Origin: Pedobacter sp. BS3
Lineage (GTDB): Bacteria > Bacteroidota > Bacteroidia > Sphingobacteriales > Sphingobacteriaceae
Direction of reading: 5' to 3'
Assembly: GCF_008274585.1 (NCBI RefSeq)
Contig: NZ_VTRT01000002.1
Span: forward strand, 496,001-560,000
DNA: 64,000 bases
Shown here: positions 1 to 8,760 of the stretch, piece by piece
Position numbering within the stretch: position 1 is the stretch's first letter
Layout of the letters: every line of letters begins with the position of its first letter
The notes under the pieces: generated by a model
The model's input: the letters and a program-made list of their open reading frames with translations, nothing else
Databases searched by the model: none
What the model was told of the DNA's origin: nothing
Translations under genes and position numbers: made by a program

Positions 1-727
1 CTGTTATGAGCACAATATTATTGATCCGGTCTACAATATCAGCCAATTGCTTTTTCTCTTCCAGCGATTGTTTGATCAGGGTAATGTTCTTCTGCAAAGC
101 CTCTCTCAACTGCCGTTCTGTTTCATAAGCTTGCTGTAACTGCTCTTCCTGTTTCAATTTATCTGTAACATCAACGGGCATAACCATAACACAATCCTGA
201 TTATTAAACTTTATCTTATGTGACCGGATGGAAACCAGGATAACTTCACCATTTTTTTTGATATGCCGCCAATAGTCGGTAACACGATATCCCACTGAAT
301 GCATACTGGCTACAGATTCTAACAACTTCTGTTGATCTTCACGCGGACGTATGTCCTGAATGGTCATTTGCCTGAATTCACGCCGGCTATAGCCATATTT
401 ATTGATCGCCGCCTGGTTTACTTCAATAAAACGCAAGGTTTTAATATCATATATCCAAAGTGGATCCGGGTTATTATAAAAAAGACTTTTATATTGTTTT
501 TCTGATATTATAAGGCCGGATTCTTGCTTTTTAATAAAAAAGAAAAGCAGTATTGCCGTAATCAGAACAAAAAAAAGTCCTTTCCCCGTTTGCAGAAGTT
601 CTCTATCTAACCCTGTTGTTACAGACATTTGCTGTATCAGGCCATCGCTCGCAACAATCCATACTACACTTACCAGTAAATAAAAAAGCGTTATTATAAA
701 TGGCCCTTTAGGTATTGATCTGAACAT
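1..727 (-). CDS. PAS-domain membrane sensor, N-terminal part
   Basis: This reading frame opens at the ATG at 727 and runs off the window edge, giving 242 residues. Two hydrophobic segments (about residues 9-27 and 49-65) are followed by a PAS domain (about 80-190) with a typical NPDPLWIYD start and a closing VDVTDKLKQEEQL stretch. A helical linker (190-228) leads into what looks like the start of a second PAS domain (ADIVDRINNIVLIT). This layout fits a membrane-anchored sensor histidine kinase or hybrid sensor. The kinase or output domain lies outside the window, so the output type is inferred. No signal ligand can be assigned. Confidence 0.75.
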   Translation of the reverse strand, partial: MFRSIPKGPFIITLFYLLVSVVWIVASDGLIQQMSVTTGLDRELLQTGKGLFFVLITAILLFFFIKKQESGLIISEKQYKSLFYNNPDPLWIYDIKTLRFIEVNQAAINKYGYSRREFRQMTIQDIRPREDQQKLLESVASMHSVGYRVTDYWRHIKKNGEVILVSIRSHKIKFNNQDCVMVMPVDVTDKLKQEEQLQQAYETERQLREALQKNITLIKQSLEEKKQLADIVDRINNIVLIT

Positions 728-882
728 GGTATTTTAGCCACGACATTAGTTGAGCTGCCTGCGTTATAGATAAAAGTAAGTAATTTAAACTATAAATTAT
801 AAAAAGAAATTACCTAAAGGCAATTGAAATTATAACTATAGTCCTTTGATATCCACGAAATTAGCCTGTAAATTTTAAAATA

Positions 883-1926
883 ATGGAGAACGATATACTA
901 CACCTGCGTATTGAAAAGATCATTCCCGAAACAGCAGATACCAAAAGCTATATTCTGGCTCCGCTAAACAAACGCGACATTGTTTTTTTGCCGGGACAGT
1001 TTCTTACCATCATTTTCCGGTTTGAGCACGAAACCGTCCGCCGCTCATACTCTATTGTTTCGTTACCCGGCGAACCTCTGAAAATCACGGTAAAGCGGGT
1101 AGAGAACGGCGCCGTATCACGCTTTGTGTTGATCAACTGGAAGGTTGGCGATACTGTTGAAAGCCTCGCTCCTGCCGGGCGGTTTCACCTGGCCCCCCAG
1201 ACTTCATTTCCCCGCGACTTATTTTTCTTCGCAGCCGGCAGCGGGATTGCTCCTATCATTCCCCAGGTACGATACCTGCTGCAAGCAGAAAAGCAAAGTA
1301 ATTTATACCTGTTTTACAGCAGCCGGTCAGAAGCAGATACCATCTTTTTTAACGAGGTTCAGCAATTGGCAAAAACACATCCCCGGCTCAGGGTACGTTA
1401 TTTTTTTAGCGATCCGCAACAACACTGGGAAAAGCGCATCCGGCTCAATAACGGCCTGCTCGAAGAGATCATGACCGGCCTGATTCAGCACCGGCCGGCC
1501 GATGCCGTGTTTATGATATGCGGCCCGTTTACCTACATGCGTATGATCAAGCTGACGCTTGGTTTTATGAAATTTCACAGCAAGCAAATACGCACGGAAC
1601 AGTATCTGCCGGCAATTTTACGCAGCCAGGCGCCAAAGATCTTTCACTTTCCGGATACAACTATCCGGTTAACGATAAAAGGGAAAACATACGTATTACC
1701 TGTAAAATCGAACGAAACTATACTTCGTGCAGCATTGCGCAACGGTATTGCCCTGCCTTATAGCTGCGAAGGCGGAATATGCTCTACCTGTGCTGCTAAA
1801 TGCACCCACGGCAAAGTGGAAATGAGTATTAACGAAGTGCTATCGGATGCTGAATTAAGCCAGGGTTGGATATTAACCTGCACCGGCTACCCGGCAGATC
1901 ACCAGACAATCATTACATTTGAATAA
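883..1926 (+). CDS. Ferredoxin-NAD(P)H reductase-type flavoprotein with C-terminal 2Fe-2S domain
   Basis: The 347-residue protein has the order of PaaE/Hmp-type reductases. A flavin-binding barrel has RRSYS at 53-57. A pyridine-nucleotide domain has AAGSGI at 117-122 and CGPFTYM at 213-219. A plant-type ferredoxin domain follows (about 258-347), with Cys295, Cys300 and Cys303 and the distant Cys333 as cluster ligands. It should pass electrons from NAD(P)H through flavin to the 2Fe-2S centre and on to an oxygenase or desaturase. No phenylacetate genes or partner oxygenase are adjacent, so the acceptor is unknown. It has no signal peptide and is expected to be cytoplasmic. Confidence 0.85.
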   Translation: MENDILHLRIEKIIPETADTKSYILAPLNKRDIVFLPGQFLTIIFRFEHETVRRSYSIVSLPGEPLKITVKRVENGAVSRFVLINWKVGDTVESLAPAGRFHLAPQTSFPRDLFFFAAGSGIAPIIPQVRYLLQAEKQSNLYLFYSSRSEADTIFFNEVQQLAKTHPRLRVRYFFSDPQQHWEKRIRLNNGLLEEIMTGLIQHRPADAVFMICGPFTYMRMIKLTLGFMKFHSKQIRTEQYLPAILRSQAPKIFHFPDTTIRLTIKGKTYVLPVKSNETILRAALRNGIALPYSCEGGICSTCAAKCTHGKVEMSINEVLSDAELSQGWILTCTGYPADHQTIITFE

Positions 1927-2022
1927 TTTCAATCCGGAAAAACTTTATGGTAATAACAAAACTTAATATGAATTATGATGCGCAGGCATTTTTACTTTTG
2001 AATTTTGAATTTTAACTTAATC

Positions 2023-2643
2023 ATGCTGATTAAAATATATCCCGAAAATCCAAATCCGAAGGCTATAGAACAGGTAGTTTCTATATTGCGGAAGGGCGGA
2101 CTGATCATTTACCCAACCGATACCGTTTATGGCCTGGGTTGCGATATTACTAATCAGAAAGCGATAGAGAGAGTATGCCGTCTTCGCGGGATCAAACCCG
2201 AAAAAGCTAATTTCTCTTTCATCTGTCACGATCTGAGCCATATTTCAGATTACATTAAACCTATCGACACCACCGTTTTCAGGCTGATAAAGAAAGCGCT
2301 TCCGGGCCCGTTTACATTCATCTTTAATGCAAACAACAATGTACCGAAGCTGTTGAGCAGCAACAAAAAAACGGTAGGAATACGTGTTCCAGATAATAAT
2401 ATTGCCCGCTGTATTGTCAAGGAGTTAGGCAATCCCATCATCTCCACTTCTATTCACGATGACGATGAGATCATTGAATACACCACAGACCCTGAGCTTA
2501 TCTATGAAAAATTTAAGGATACGGTAGATGCTGTCATCGACGGTGGCTATGGTGATAATATACCGTCAACTGTGGTTGATTGCACTTCCGGCGAATTTGA
2601 GGTTATCCGTCAGGGCAAAGGCCTGATCGAGGATTATGTATAG
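2023..2643 (+). CDS. tsaC: L-threonylcarbamoyladenylate synthase (Sua5/YrdC/TsaC)
   Basis: The protein makes threonylcarbamoyl-AMP from threonine, bicarbonate and ATP for the t6A37 modification of ANN-reading tRNAs. It has the YrdC fold signature [12 protein letters not shown] near residues 30-41, a following [10 protein letters not shown] stretch and a C-terminal PSTVVDC motif. At 206 residues it is the short TsaC form, without the Sua5 C-terminal domain. I chose the ATG at 2023. A TTG 18 bases upstream lies in AT-rich repeat-like spacer and would add only MNFNLI. The gene converges on the sigma factor at 2801-3394. Confidence 0.9.
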   Translation: MLIKIYPENPNPKAIEQVVSILRKGGLIIYPTDTVYGLGCDITNQKAIERVCRLRGIKPEKANFSFICHDLSHISDYIKPIDTTVFRLIKKALPGPFTFIFNANNNVPKLLSSNKKTVGIRVPDNNIARCIVKELGNPIISTSIHDDDEIIEYTTDPELIYEKFKDTVDAVIDGGYGDNIPSTVVDCTSGEFEVIRQGKGLIEDYV

Positions 2644-2732
2644 AAACTTACTTTTGGTATTGGGTTATTCGTCTTCGTTGTTTGTTGGACAAAACGAAAA
2701 ACCGACCCTTTGAAATTGTCCGCCTTACAGAC

Positions 2733-2776
2733 ATTGTCAATTGTCATCTGTCAATTATCAACTGTTACCTGTTAAA
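2733..2776. repeat. Short-word tandem repeat (tcaattgtcatctg type)
   Basis: The spacer between the convergent tsaC and sigma-factor genes carries near-repeats of the words tgtcaatt, gtcatctg and tcaactg. It is the first of several such stretches in this window, each with its own word set, always between genes. Confidence 0.5.
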
Positions 2777-2800
2777 GCTCCCCGAACCATCCGCTATAAC

Positions 2801-3394
2801 TTATAAACCCATTATAAACAAGCATAGCACTAAGGCAACATCCTGTATCAAAAACAGGTATTCGCGTACAGAGCGTGAACCTTTTACAATATGATCGTTA
2901 ACTGTAGAAGTTGATATCCCCAATTGCCGGCTCACTTCTTCGTAGCTTTTACCTTCAAGCTTGCAGAGTGTATAAATGTGCTTACGCTGCGGCGGAAGCT
3001 GATCTACCGCTTCGTTAATAAGCGCCAGGCTTTCTTTATTGCTGATCATTTCATCAATATGCGAGTAAAACTCGGTAGCTACAGCCATTAAATGAGCTTC
3101 GAGCTTTTTATCACAGGCTGCTTTTCTGAAAAGATCATACACCAGATTTTCGGCTATTTTAAACAGGTAAGAGCGGAAAGATCTTTGCGGATCGATGGTT
3201 TCGCGTTTGCACCATACCTTGATAAATACTTCCTGCAACAGTTCTTCGGCCAGGTCTTCTGATTTGGTCAGCTTGACCAGGTTTCCGTAGATTCTGACCT
3301 TATACCGATGATATAATTCCTCAAACGACTTTTTATCGCCACTCTGAAGCAACACCAGTAATTGTTCTTCGTCAAATTCCGGGTATAATGCCAT
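2801..3394 (-). CDS. ECF RNA polymerase sigma factor
   Basis: This 197-residue protein has sigma region 2 (about 20-90, with EELYHRYKVRIY and the LAEELLQEVFIKVWCKRE segment) and region 4 (about 130-185, with LPPQRKHIYTLCKLEGKSYEEVSRQLGIS and an HTH). This fits the FecI-like sigma-70 family that is expanded in Bacteroidota. The last 15 or so residues are strongly hydrophobic (VALVLCLFIMGL), which is often seen in FecI-type proteins of this phylum and may be a membrane or anti-sigma contact. No fecR, susC or other anti-sigma gene lies beside it, so it is an orphan here and its target is unknown. Confidence 0.9.
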   Translation of the reverse strand: MALYPEFDEEQLLVLLQSGDKKSFEELYHRYKVRIYGNLVKLTKSEDLAEELLQEVFIKVWCKRETIDPQRSFRSYLFKIAENLVYDLFRKAACDKKLEAHLMAVATEFYSHIDEMISNKESLALINEAVDQLPPQRKHIYTLCKLEGKSYEEVSRQLGISTSTVNDHIVKGSRSVREYLFLIQDVALVLCLFIMGL

Positions 3395-3712
3395 CGGTTA
3401 TTTAAAATACCTGCATATAAATATATGCAATTATTCTAAACGATATAAGAAAGTTTGATTAAAACTTATTGACAAAATCCGGCCGCAAGTATTGTGTAGT
3501 GCGTATGGAGTAGTGCGATGGCCTCACTCTAATCCTCTCCTCATTCTCTAAAGGAGTGCACGGACAAAAGAAAAAGAAACCGGGCTATGCTTCTCATCTT
3601 GTCTTTTGCTGCTATGCTCTTGTTTCTCTTTTGATAGTTCTGCCTGCAAATTATGATCTATCAGCCATTTTCCACCTTTTTACCGGAAGCTCTGCATTGA
3701 AACAACTGAACT
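3395..3712. other. Intergenic stretch without a recognisable gene
   Basis: These 318 bases separate the start of the sigma factor from the end of the sulfatase. I see no convincing reading frame. The stretch at 3533-3555 (cctctcctcattctctaaaggag) resembles, in degraded form, the palindrome that lies in frame inside fecR at 48753-48771. A weak inverted repeat, caaaagaaaaagaaac against gtttctcttttg, spans about 3552-3635. Confidence 0.4.
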
Positions 3713-5194
3713 TTATTTGCCAGATTTTCTGAAATTGATTTCACAGGGCTCACAAGCAGCGGGAAGACGCCTCCCCATTCCTTTAGCTCCTGTCAGGTCA
3801 TCACCCAGATCTGCACGGTACCGGTTAGCCAGTGCATTAAGCTGCTTTACAATATCAGGATGCTGCGCCTTTACATCGATGGTCTCACCGGGATCGATCG
3901 CTAAATTATAGAGCGCCTCTGGTTGTTTTACAGCGGCAGTAAGGCCCCGTTCCCCATCATTACCCGGAGGATATACCTTGTAGCTTTTAAATTCATGCGG
4001 AAAAACCAGCTTCCACTCATCTTTCCGGATAGCCTGCAGGTTATTACGCCTGTAATAATAAGCAAACTCGGTGCGGGGATCAGCACCGGGCTTATTCAGC
4101 AATAAGGGTAAGATATCTACTCCATCGATCTTACGTTCCGGCAGTTTTGCATTACAAATTTTTGCAATGGTTGGCAGCAGATCAATGGCGGCGGCTATCT
4201 TATTGCAAACGGTACCGACCGGTATATGTCCCGGCCATTCCATAACGCATGGTACTCGTTGCCCGCCTTCAAACGAGGTTATTTTACCTTCACGCAAACC
4301 TCCGGTATTGCCCGCCCAATTGCCGTAATTTAACCAGGGACCATTATCGCTGGTAAAAATGATCAGGGTATTTTTATCTACTCCGGCTTCCTTTAAGGCC
4401 TGCTTTATCTGCCCGACAGACCAATCAACTTCCTGCATTACATCGCCAAAAAGACCAGCTTTACTTTTTCCCCGAAAGGCCGGCGAGCAGGCTATAGGTA
4501 CGTGCACCATAGCATGTGCCAGGTACAGGAAAAACGGACGGTCTCTATTATCTTTTATGAATTTGCAGGCGTATTTTGTGTAGTCTTGTGTCAGCTCACC
4601 CTGATCCTGCATGGTATTGATATGCTTCACTACGTTGTTTCCTTCGTATAACGGCAGCAAAGGATAACGATACAGCTTATCAGCAGTATCTGTGATCAGC
4701 TTTCCGTTGCGGTCTACCGGCCACATATCGTTAGAATAAGGAACGCCGTAATATTTATCAAAACCATAGCTGAGCGGAAGATACGGTGGTAATCCGCCAA
4801 GCCCCCATTTCCCAACCATACAGGTTTGATAACCGTTTTTTTTCAAAAGCGATGCAATAGTTTCTTCCCGGGGATTCAGCGCATCTTTTGTCCAGGGACC
4901 AAATGCGCCATACATCCCTATCCTGTTAGGATAACAGCCCGTTAATATTCCGGCACGTGATGCAGTGCAAACCGGCTGAGCGGCATAGAAATTGGTAAAA
5001 CGCATACCATTGGCCGCTATCTGATCCATATTGGGAGTTGAATATCCGATACCACTGGCAAAAGCGGGATCCCCATAGCCCATATCGTCCATCAGAATAA
5101 GAATAACGTTAGGCTGCTCTTTAGCATTAGCCGACAGATGAACCGTCAGTATGACAATCACTATTCCGAGGATGAGTTTGATGGGCTTTCGCAT
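3713..5194 (-). CDS. Secreted sulfatase (type I, formylglycine)
   Basis: The 493-residue enzyme starts with a signal peptide (MRKPIKLILGIVIVILTVHL) and belongs to the alkaline-phosphatase-fold S1 sulfatases. Visible landmarks are the metal-binding DD pair at 36-37, the CTASR motif at 76-80 whose Cys is converted to formylglycine, and a later FTSDNGPW segment with further metal ligands. It should hydrolyse sulfate esters on carbohydrates in the periplasm or outside. Its overall layout resembles arylsulfatases of the GALNS type, but the substrate cannot be read from sequence. It stands alone, without other polysaccharide genes nearby. The second sulfatase of the window (23342-24799) is a different subfamily. 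Confidence 0.9.
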   Translation of the reverse strand: MRKPIKLILGIVIVILTVHLSANAKEQPNVILILMDDMGYGDPAFASGIGYSTPNMDQIAANGMRFTNFYAAQPVCTASRAGILTGCYPNRIGMYGAFGPWTKDALNPREETIASLLKKNGYQTCMVGKWGLGGLPPYLPLSYGFDKYYGVPYSNDMWPVDRNGKLITDTADKLYRYPLLPLYEGNNVVKHINTMQDQGELTQDYTKYACKFIKDNRDRPFFLYLAHAMVHVPIACSPAFRGKSKAGLFGDVMQEVDWSVGQIKQALKEAGVDKNTLIIFTSDNGPWLNYGNWAGNTGGLREGKITSFEGGQRVPCVMEWPGHIPVGTVCNKIAAAIDLLPTIAKICNAKLPERKIDGVDILPLLLNKPGADPRTEFAYYYRRNNLQAIRKDEWKLVFPHEFKSYKVYPPGNDGERGLTAAVKQPEALYNLAIDPGETIDVKAQHPDIVKQLNALANRYRADLGDDLTGAKGMGRRLPAACEPCEINFRKSGK

Positions 5195-5274
5195 GGATTT
5201 ATAAATCGGTATGGTGTTAAACAGTTATACAAAGTAGCGTAAAGCCACATTAAATAACAACTATTTGTTAAGTT

Positions 5275-5334
5275 AAAAGTTGAATCCCGTATCCCGAATC
5301 ATTCCTCTCGGGACAGACAGTACGGAAAAATCCT
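5275..5334 (-). repeat. 60-bp dispersed repeat, copy 1
   Basis: The reverse complement of this segment matches 28862-28921 at 56 of 60 positions by hand alignment. The core is a palindrome, tcccga-gaggaatga-ttcggga in the minus reading. It lies between the divergent ends of the sulfatase (start at 5194) and the sirtuin gene (end at 5405). Confidence 0.8.
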
Positions 5335-5404
5335 GATTATTCGGGGTTAAAAGTTAAGCCAAATGAAATGCCGCTTCAGCGCAGAAAATGTAAAGAATCA
5401 TGCT

Positions 5405-6106
5405 TTAATCGTTCCGGTCGAGCAATTCACGCACTATTGCCGGAACGCCTGTCACGGCCGGTTGCTGTATCACCCGGAGTTCAGGGATGTGATCAATGCC
5501 TGGAACTACCGGATCAATCAGTATTTTTTCGGCCCGAACAGGTACCACGTCTGTTAATCCCGCGGCAGGATATACTTGCAAGGATGTACCGATCACCATA
5601 AAAATATCGGCCTCTGCCGCTATGCGTGCGGCTGTTTCAATCATCGGCACAGCTTCGCCGAACCACACTACATGCGGCCGCAGCTGCGAACCGAGCTCGC
5701 ATAACTCGCCCATTTTAAGCTCCCAGCCGTCTATCGGATAAGTTAGCCGGGGATCTTTTGATGATTGCGATCGTGTAATGATACCATGCAGATGAACAGT
5801 ATGCGACGAGCCGGCCCGTTCATGCAGATCATCAATATTTTGTGTGATAACGGTTACGTCATAACCGGCTTCCAGCCCGGCCAGGGCAATATGTGCCGCA
5901 TTGGGTTTTGCCTCCAGCACCGCCTTGCGCCGCTGGTTGTAAAACTCCTGAACCATTTCCGGGTTACGCTGCCAGGCTTCGGGCGTAGCCACATCGTACA
6001 CATTATAACCTTCCCACAAACCTCCGGCATCCCTGAACGTTTGTAAGCCGCTCCCGGCAGAGATGCCGGCGCCAGTTAATACCACGACCTTTTTCATGAC
6101 GGACAT
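5405..6106 (-). CDS. cobB: Sir2-family NAD-dependent protein deacylase (CobB-like)
   Basis: The 233-residue protein removes acyl groups from lysines, using NAD+. It carries GAGIS (12-16), TFRDAGGLW (23-31), QNIDDLH (89-95) and the catalytic His107 in VHLHG. Tyr56 and Arg59 (FYNQRR) match the Y-x2-R pair of class III sirtuins such as SIRT5 and CobB, which favours succinyl or malonyl lysine. The small domain between about 108 and 150 has only one cysteine where zinc-binding family members have four, so the structural zinc site appears lost. A second in-frame ATG at codon 4 is an equally possible start. It is cytoplasmic and monocistronic. Confidence 0.9.
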   Translation of the reverse strand: MSVMKKVVVLTGAGISAGSGLQTFRDAGGLWEGYNVYDVATPEAWQRNPEMVQEFYNQRRKAVLEAKPNAAHIALAGLEAGYDVTVITQNIDDLHERAGSSHTVHLHGIITRSQSSKDPRLTYPIDGWELKMGELCELGSQLRPHVVWFGEAVPMIETAARIAAEADIFMVIGTSLQVYPAAGLTDVVPVRAEKILIDPVVPGIDHIPELRVIQQPAVTGVPAIVRELLDRND

Positions 6107-6174
6107 AATATACGAACAAAAATAGCGATGGAAATGCCTTATTGCTATTTTTTTATGAAACTAAAATGATCTTA

Positions 6175-6257
6175 GTGGAGAGTGGACAATGGAGAATGGA
6201 CAGTGGAGAGTGGACAATGGAGAATGGACAATGGACAATGGACAGTGGACAGTGGAC
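6175..6257. repeat. Short-word tandem repeat (agtggacaatggagaatggac type)
   Basis: About 83 bases consist of alternating words ggacaatgga, gaatggacag, gtggagagtgg and similar, with no other sequence between. It lies between the sirtuin start and the end of the DUF6089 gene. All frames are open through it, which creates spurious reading frames on both strands. Confidence 0.85.
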
Positions 6258-6368
6258 TGGTGTAAGGCACAATACGCAGGTGAGAAACAAGACTATAGAT
6301 GCAAGAACCAGGACGGGGGTACAACGAAGCTCCATATTCCGCCAGTCGACGGAAGTGGGGTGAGGCTT

Positions 6369-7175
6369 CTAATTCACCACCGGGCATTTTTGGGTTACAA
6401 ACGTGTAGGTAATACCTATTACGGTAAAAAAATAGGTATCGCGTTTCCGGAAATCGCCACGCTGGGTAAGCGGAGCTCCGATATGATTTACTGATGGATC
6501 CGACAGTTTTTTTCTGATTGCGGTTAGCTGTGGCGCTGTACTTAATAGATCCGCAGTCGGGTATCTTCCGCTTACATCATCCAAATAGTCTGTATATGCT
6601 GTACGATAACCGATCTCGCCGGAGAGCGACCATTTACCGGCTATGTTATATTTTATACCTAACCCATAAGGTACGGTCAGCGTATAGTTGCGGTAAGGAT
6701 TTTCTACAGATTGTCCCTCGGTTCCGAGATATCTCAATTCATATTCCCTGCCATCCATTCTGGTTTTAGGATTAAAAAATACCCCTCCTACTCCTACAAA
6801 CAGGTACGGTGTATATATTTTCCGGCTCATGGAGGGCACATATTCAAAAAAATTGAATACCAGTTGAAGGCTTGCCTCTGTAATTGGCGAATAAAAGCTG
6901 AGGTTACGCTGGCGATACTGGGCGTTATCAGAAAGTGAATCGGCAGCTTGTATTTTACCGTGGGTAATGCCCAATTTCAAACCCCATATCGCGTTAAAGT
7001 TATATTGGATCATGCCACCAAAAGCCAGGTTATTCAGTTTATACGGTTTTACCGGATTAAGATCGCCCATGTACCCTGCGCCGCCGCCAAACACACCAAG
7101 CTCCCAGGTTTGAGCAGAGCAATACAGGCAGCAACATAGCAGGATTCCGGTAAGCAGCGGACTTTTAACACGCAT
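6369..7175 (-). CDS. DUF6089-type outer-membrane beta-barrel protein
   Basis: The 268-residue protein has a signal peptide ending in CCCLYCSAQ, then WELGVFGGGAGYMGDLNP, which is typical of the DUF6089 family, and alternating amphipathic strands to the C terminus. This points to a small outer-membrane barrel. Its function is unknown. It is the last gene of a tight four-gene run (alpha/beta hydrolase, CBS protein, NAD kinase, this gene) and starts 9 bases after NAD kinase. NAD kinase next to a DUF6089 gene is, as far as I recall, a conserved pairing in Bacteroidota. Confidence 0.8.
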   Translation of the reverse strand: MRVKSPLLTGILLCCCLYCSAQTWELGVFGGGAGYMGDLNPVKPYKLNNLAFGGMIQYNFNAIWGLKLGITHGKIQAADSLSDNAQYRQRNLSFYSPITEASLQLVFNFFEYVPSMSRKIYTPYLFVGVGGVFFNPKTRMDGREYELRYLGTEGQSVENPYRNYTLTVPYGLGIKYNIAGKWSLSGEIGYRTAYTDYLDDVSGRYPTADLLSTAPQLTAIRKKLSDPSVNHIGAPLTQRGDFRKRDTYFFTVIGITYTFVTQKCPVVN

Positions 7176-7184
7176 CAGCTTTAT

Positions 7185-8090
7185 CTAATAATTGCGGGTA
7201 TCAATGCCCCAAAGCAATTTGTTTCTTAACGTAGATAAATAACTTTCATTATTTAAGCGTACTAAATTAATTGTAAAACCGGCTCGCTGCACGGTTATTT
7301 TAGCGGTATTGTTAATAATTTCGGTACGCGAATCGCATGACAGCAGGTATTTGGAACTGCGGCCTTCTATCTCAAAAGTAAGCACATTTGAGCCGGATAA
7401 AACCAATGGACGTACGTTAAGATTGTGCGGCGAAATTGGCGTAATAATGATATTATCTGACTGCGGCAGCACAATGGGGCCGCCGCAGCTTAACGAGTAA
7501 GCCGTTGACCCGGTTGGTGTGGCTACAATCAGTCCATCGGCCCAGTATGAATTTAAGAATTCATTATTAAGGTAAGCGTGAATGATCATCATGGCCGAAT
7601 TATCACGCCGGTGTATGGTAATATCGTTTAACGCGAAATTGGCATCGCCAAATAAACGGGGCGATGATTCTACGGATAGCAGAGCCCGCTTATCTATAGA
7701 AAACTGGTTATTTACCAGCATTTTTACGGCTTCGGCAATATCTTCCTTTTTAACGCTGGCCAGAAATCCCAGACGGCCAAGATTAATTCCCATGACGGGG
7801 ATACCCGAATCACGCACCAGCGCAACGGTATCCAGCATAGTACCATCGCCGCCAAGGCTCAAAAGTACATCAACATGCCCTTTAATATCCTGGTAGCTTT
7901 TAAACACATTTACCTTACCGGGAAAAAATATCTTACCGGATATAAACTGGTTAAAATCGTGATAAACGGTTACTTCTGCCTGATGCTTTGCCAGCGAATC
8001 AAATACATGCTGCACAAACGGAAGCACGCTTTTATTAAATTCCCTGCCATATAATGCAATCTTCATTTCAGATACGTGTTGCGGATTCAT
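7185..8090 (-). CDS. nadK: NAD kinase
   Basis: The enzyme phosphorylates NAD+ to NADP+. The GGDGT motif at 80-84, the following TMLDTV, and the GSTAYSLSCGGPIV segment of the NAD-binding domain are all present. The length of 301 residues (293 from the second start) is normal. The ATG at 8066 (MKIALYGREF) matches the usual N terminus of bacterial NadK better than the one at 8090, which would add MNPQHVSE. The gene begins 7 bases after the CBS-domain gene and is followed closely by the DUF6089 gene, so it is very likely co-transcribed with both. Confidence 0.95.
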   Translation of the reverse strand: MNPQHVSEMKIALYGREFNKSVLPFVQHVFDSLAKHQAEVTVYHDFNQFISGKIFFPGKVNVFKSYQDIKGHVDVLLSLGGDGTMLDTVALVRDSGIPVMGINLGRLGFLASVKKEDIAEAVKMLVNNQFSIDKRALLSVESSPRLFGDANFALNDITIHRRDNSAMMIIHAYLNNEFLNSYWADGLIVATPTGSTAYSLSCGGPIVLPQSDNIIITPISPHNLNVRPLVLSGSNVLTFEIEGRSSKYLLSCDSRTEIINNTAKITVQRAGFTINLVRLNNESYLSTLRNKLLWGIDTRNY

Positions 8091-8097
8091 CCGGTGA

Positions 8098-8760
8098 CTA
8101 AAAACTCAGGTAATTCATCAGCTGGTCGTAACGGTCGGAACTTCCATCATCAGTCCGGATATTGTTATAGGTGGCTACAACCGTATAGTCATAACGCAAA
8201 AATGTAGCGATAATGGGCGATAAATCGGTGCGGTTAACTTTTAGCGTTACCTCAAGACGTGTAGAGTCGGGAAACGACTGGATATACGAGCTTAGTATCT
8301 GTGCATTGTTTGATTCTACCACCTGGGCTATATGCGCCAGCGAATTGCTGCGGTTACCGATCTCAAGCACGATAATACCTCCCGGCTCTTTGACCGACGT
8401 TATGGTAGCAATGTGCTCCATCATGGTGTTAATGGAAATAAGTCCCAGGTAGGTATTGGAGGAATCGGTTACAGGAACAACGGTTAGCCGAAGCTCATAA
8501 AACAGCCTGATAACATCATACACATGCTGGTTCTGGTAAACAAATGCGTTATGTAATGAAAGGCTGAGATTTCCAATAGGTTCGGTATAGTCTGCTACTT
8601 CAATTAAATCGTTATCCGATACCAATCCCAGCAATTGCTCACCGTTAACAATAGGCAAATGGGCCACCCTGAACTCGGCCATACGGTCAAGTACCTTCTG
8701 AATAGTGTCAGAAGTTCTTAATGGCGGTATAGCGTCGCTTATCAGGTTACCTGCTGTCAT
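8098..8760 (-). CDS. CBS-domain protein (AcuB-like)
   Basis: The 220 residues hold a tandem CBS pair (about 1-130), with TAGNLISDAIPPLRTSDTI and LPIVNGEQLLGLVSDNDLIE in the first repeat and TVVPVTDSSNTYLGLIS in the second. An ACT-like C-terminal half (about 135-215, IVLEIGNRSNSLAHIAQVVE) follows. This resembles AcuB. CBS pairs bind adenine nucleotides, so the protein may sense energy state or NAD(P), but its target is unknown. Its ATG overlaps the hydrolase stop as ATGA, which suggests translational coupling, and nadK follows after 7 bases. Confidence 0.85.
   Translation of the reverse strand: MTAGNLISDAIPPLRTSDTIQKVLDRMAEFRVAHLPIVNGEQLLGLVSDNDLIEVADYTEPIGNLSLSLHNAFVYQNQHVYDVIRLFYELRLTVVPVTDSSNTYLGLISINTMMEHIATITSVKEPGGIIVLEIGNRSNSLAHIAQVVESNNAQILSSYIQSFPDSTRLEVTLKVNRTDLSPIIATFLRYDYTVVATYNNIRTDDGSSDRYDQLMNYLSF

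Noticed and set aside
5368-6046. Plus-strand reading frames opposite the sirtuin
   Set aside because: They are shadows of the intact cobB gene in other frames. Codon use and motifs favour the minus strand.
6175-6257. Possible CRISPR array
   Set aside because: The words are short, degenerate and directly joined, with no spacers of even length and no cas genes.
6142-6494. Several overlapping reading frames on both strands of the ggacaatgga repeat
   Set aside because: They exist only because the repeat has no stop in most frames. The composition is repetitive, and the DUF6089 gene covers the rest.
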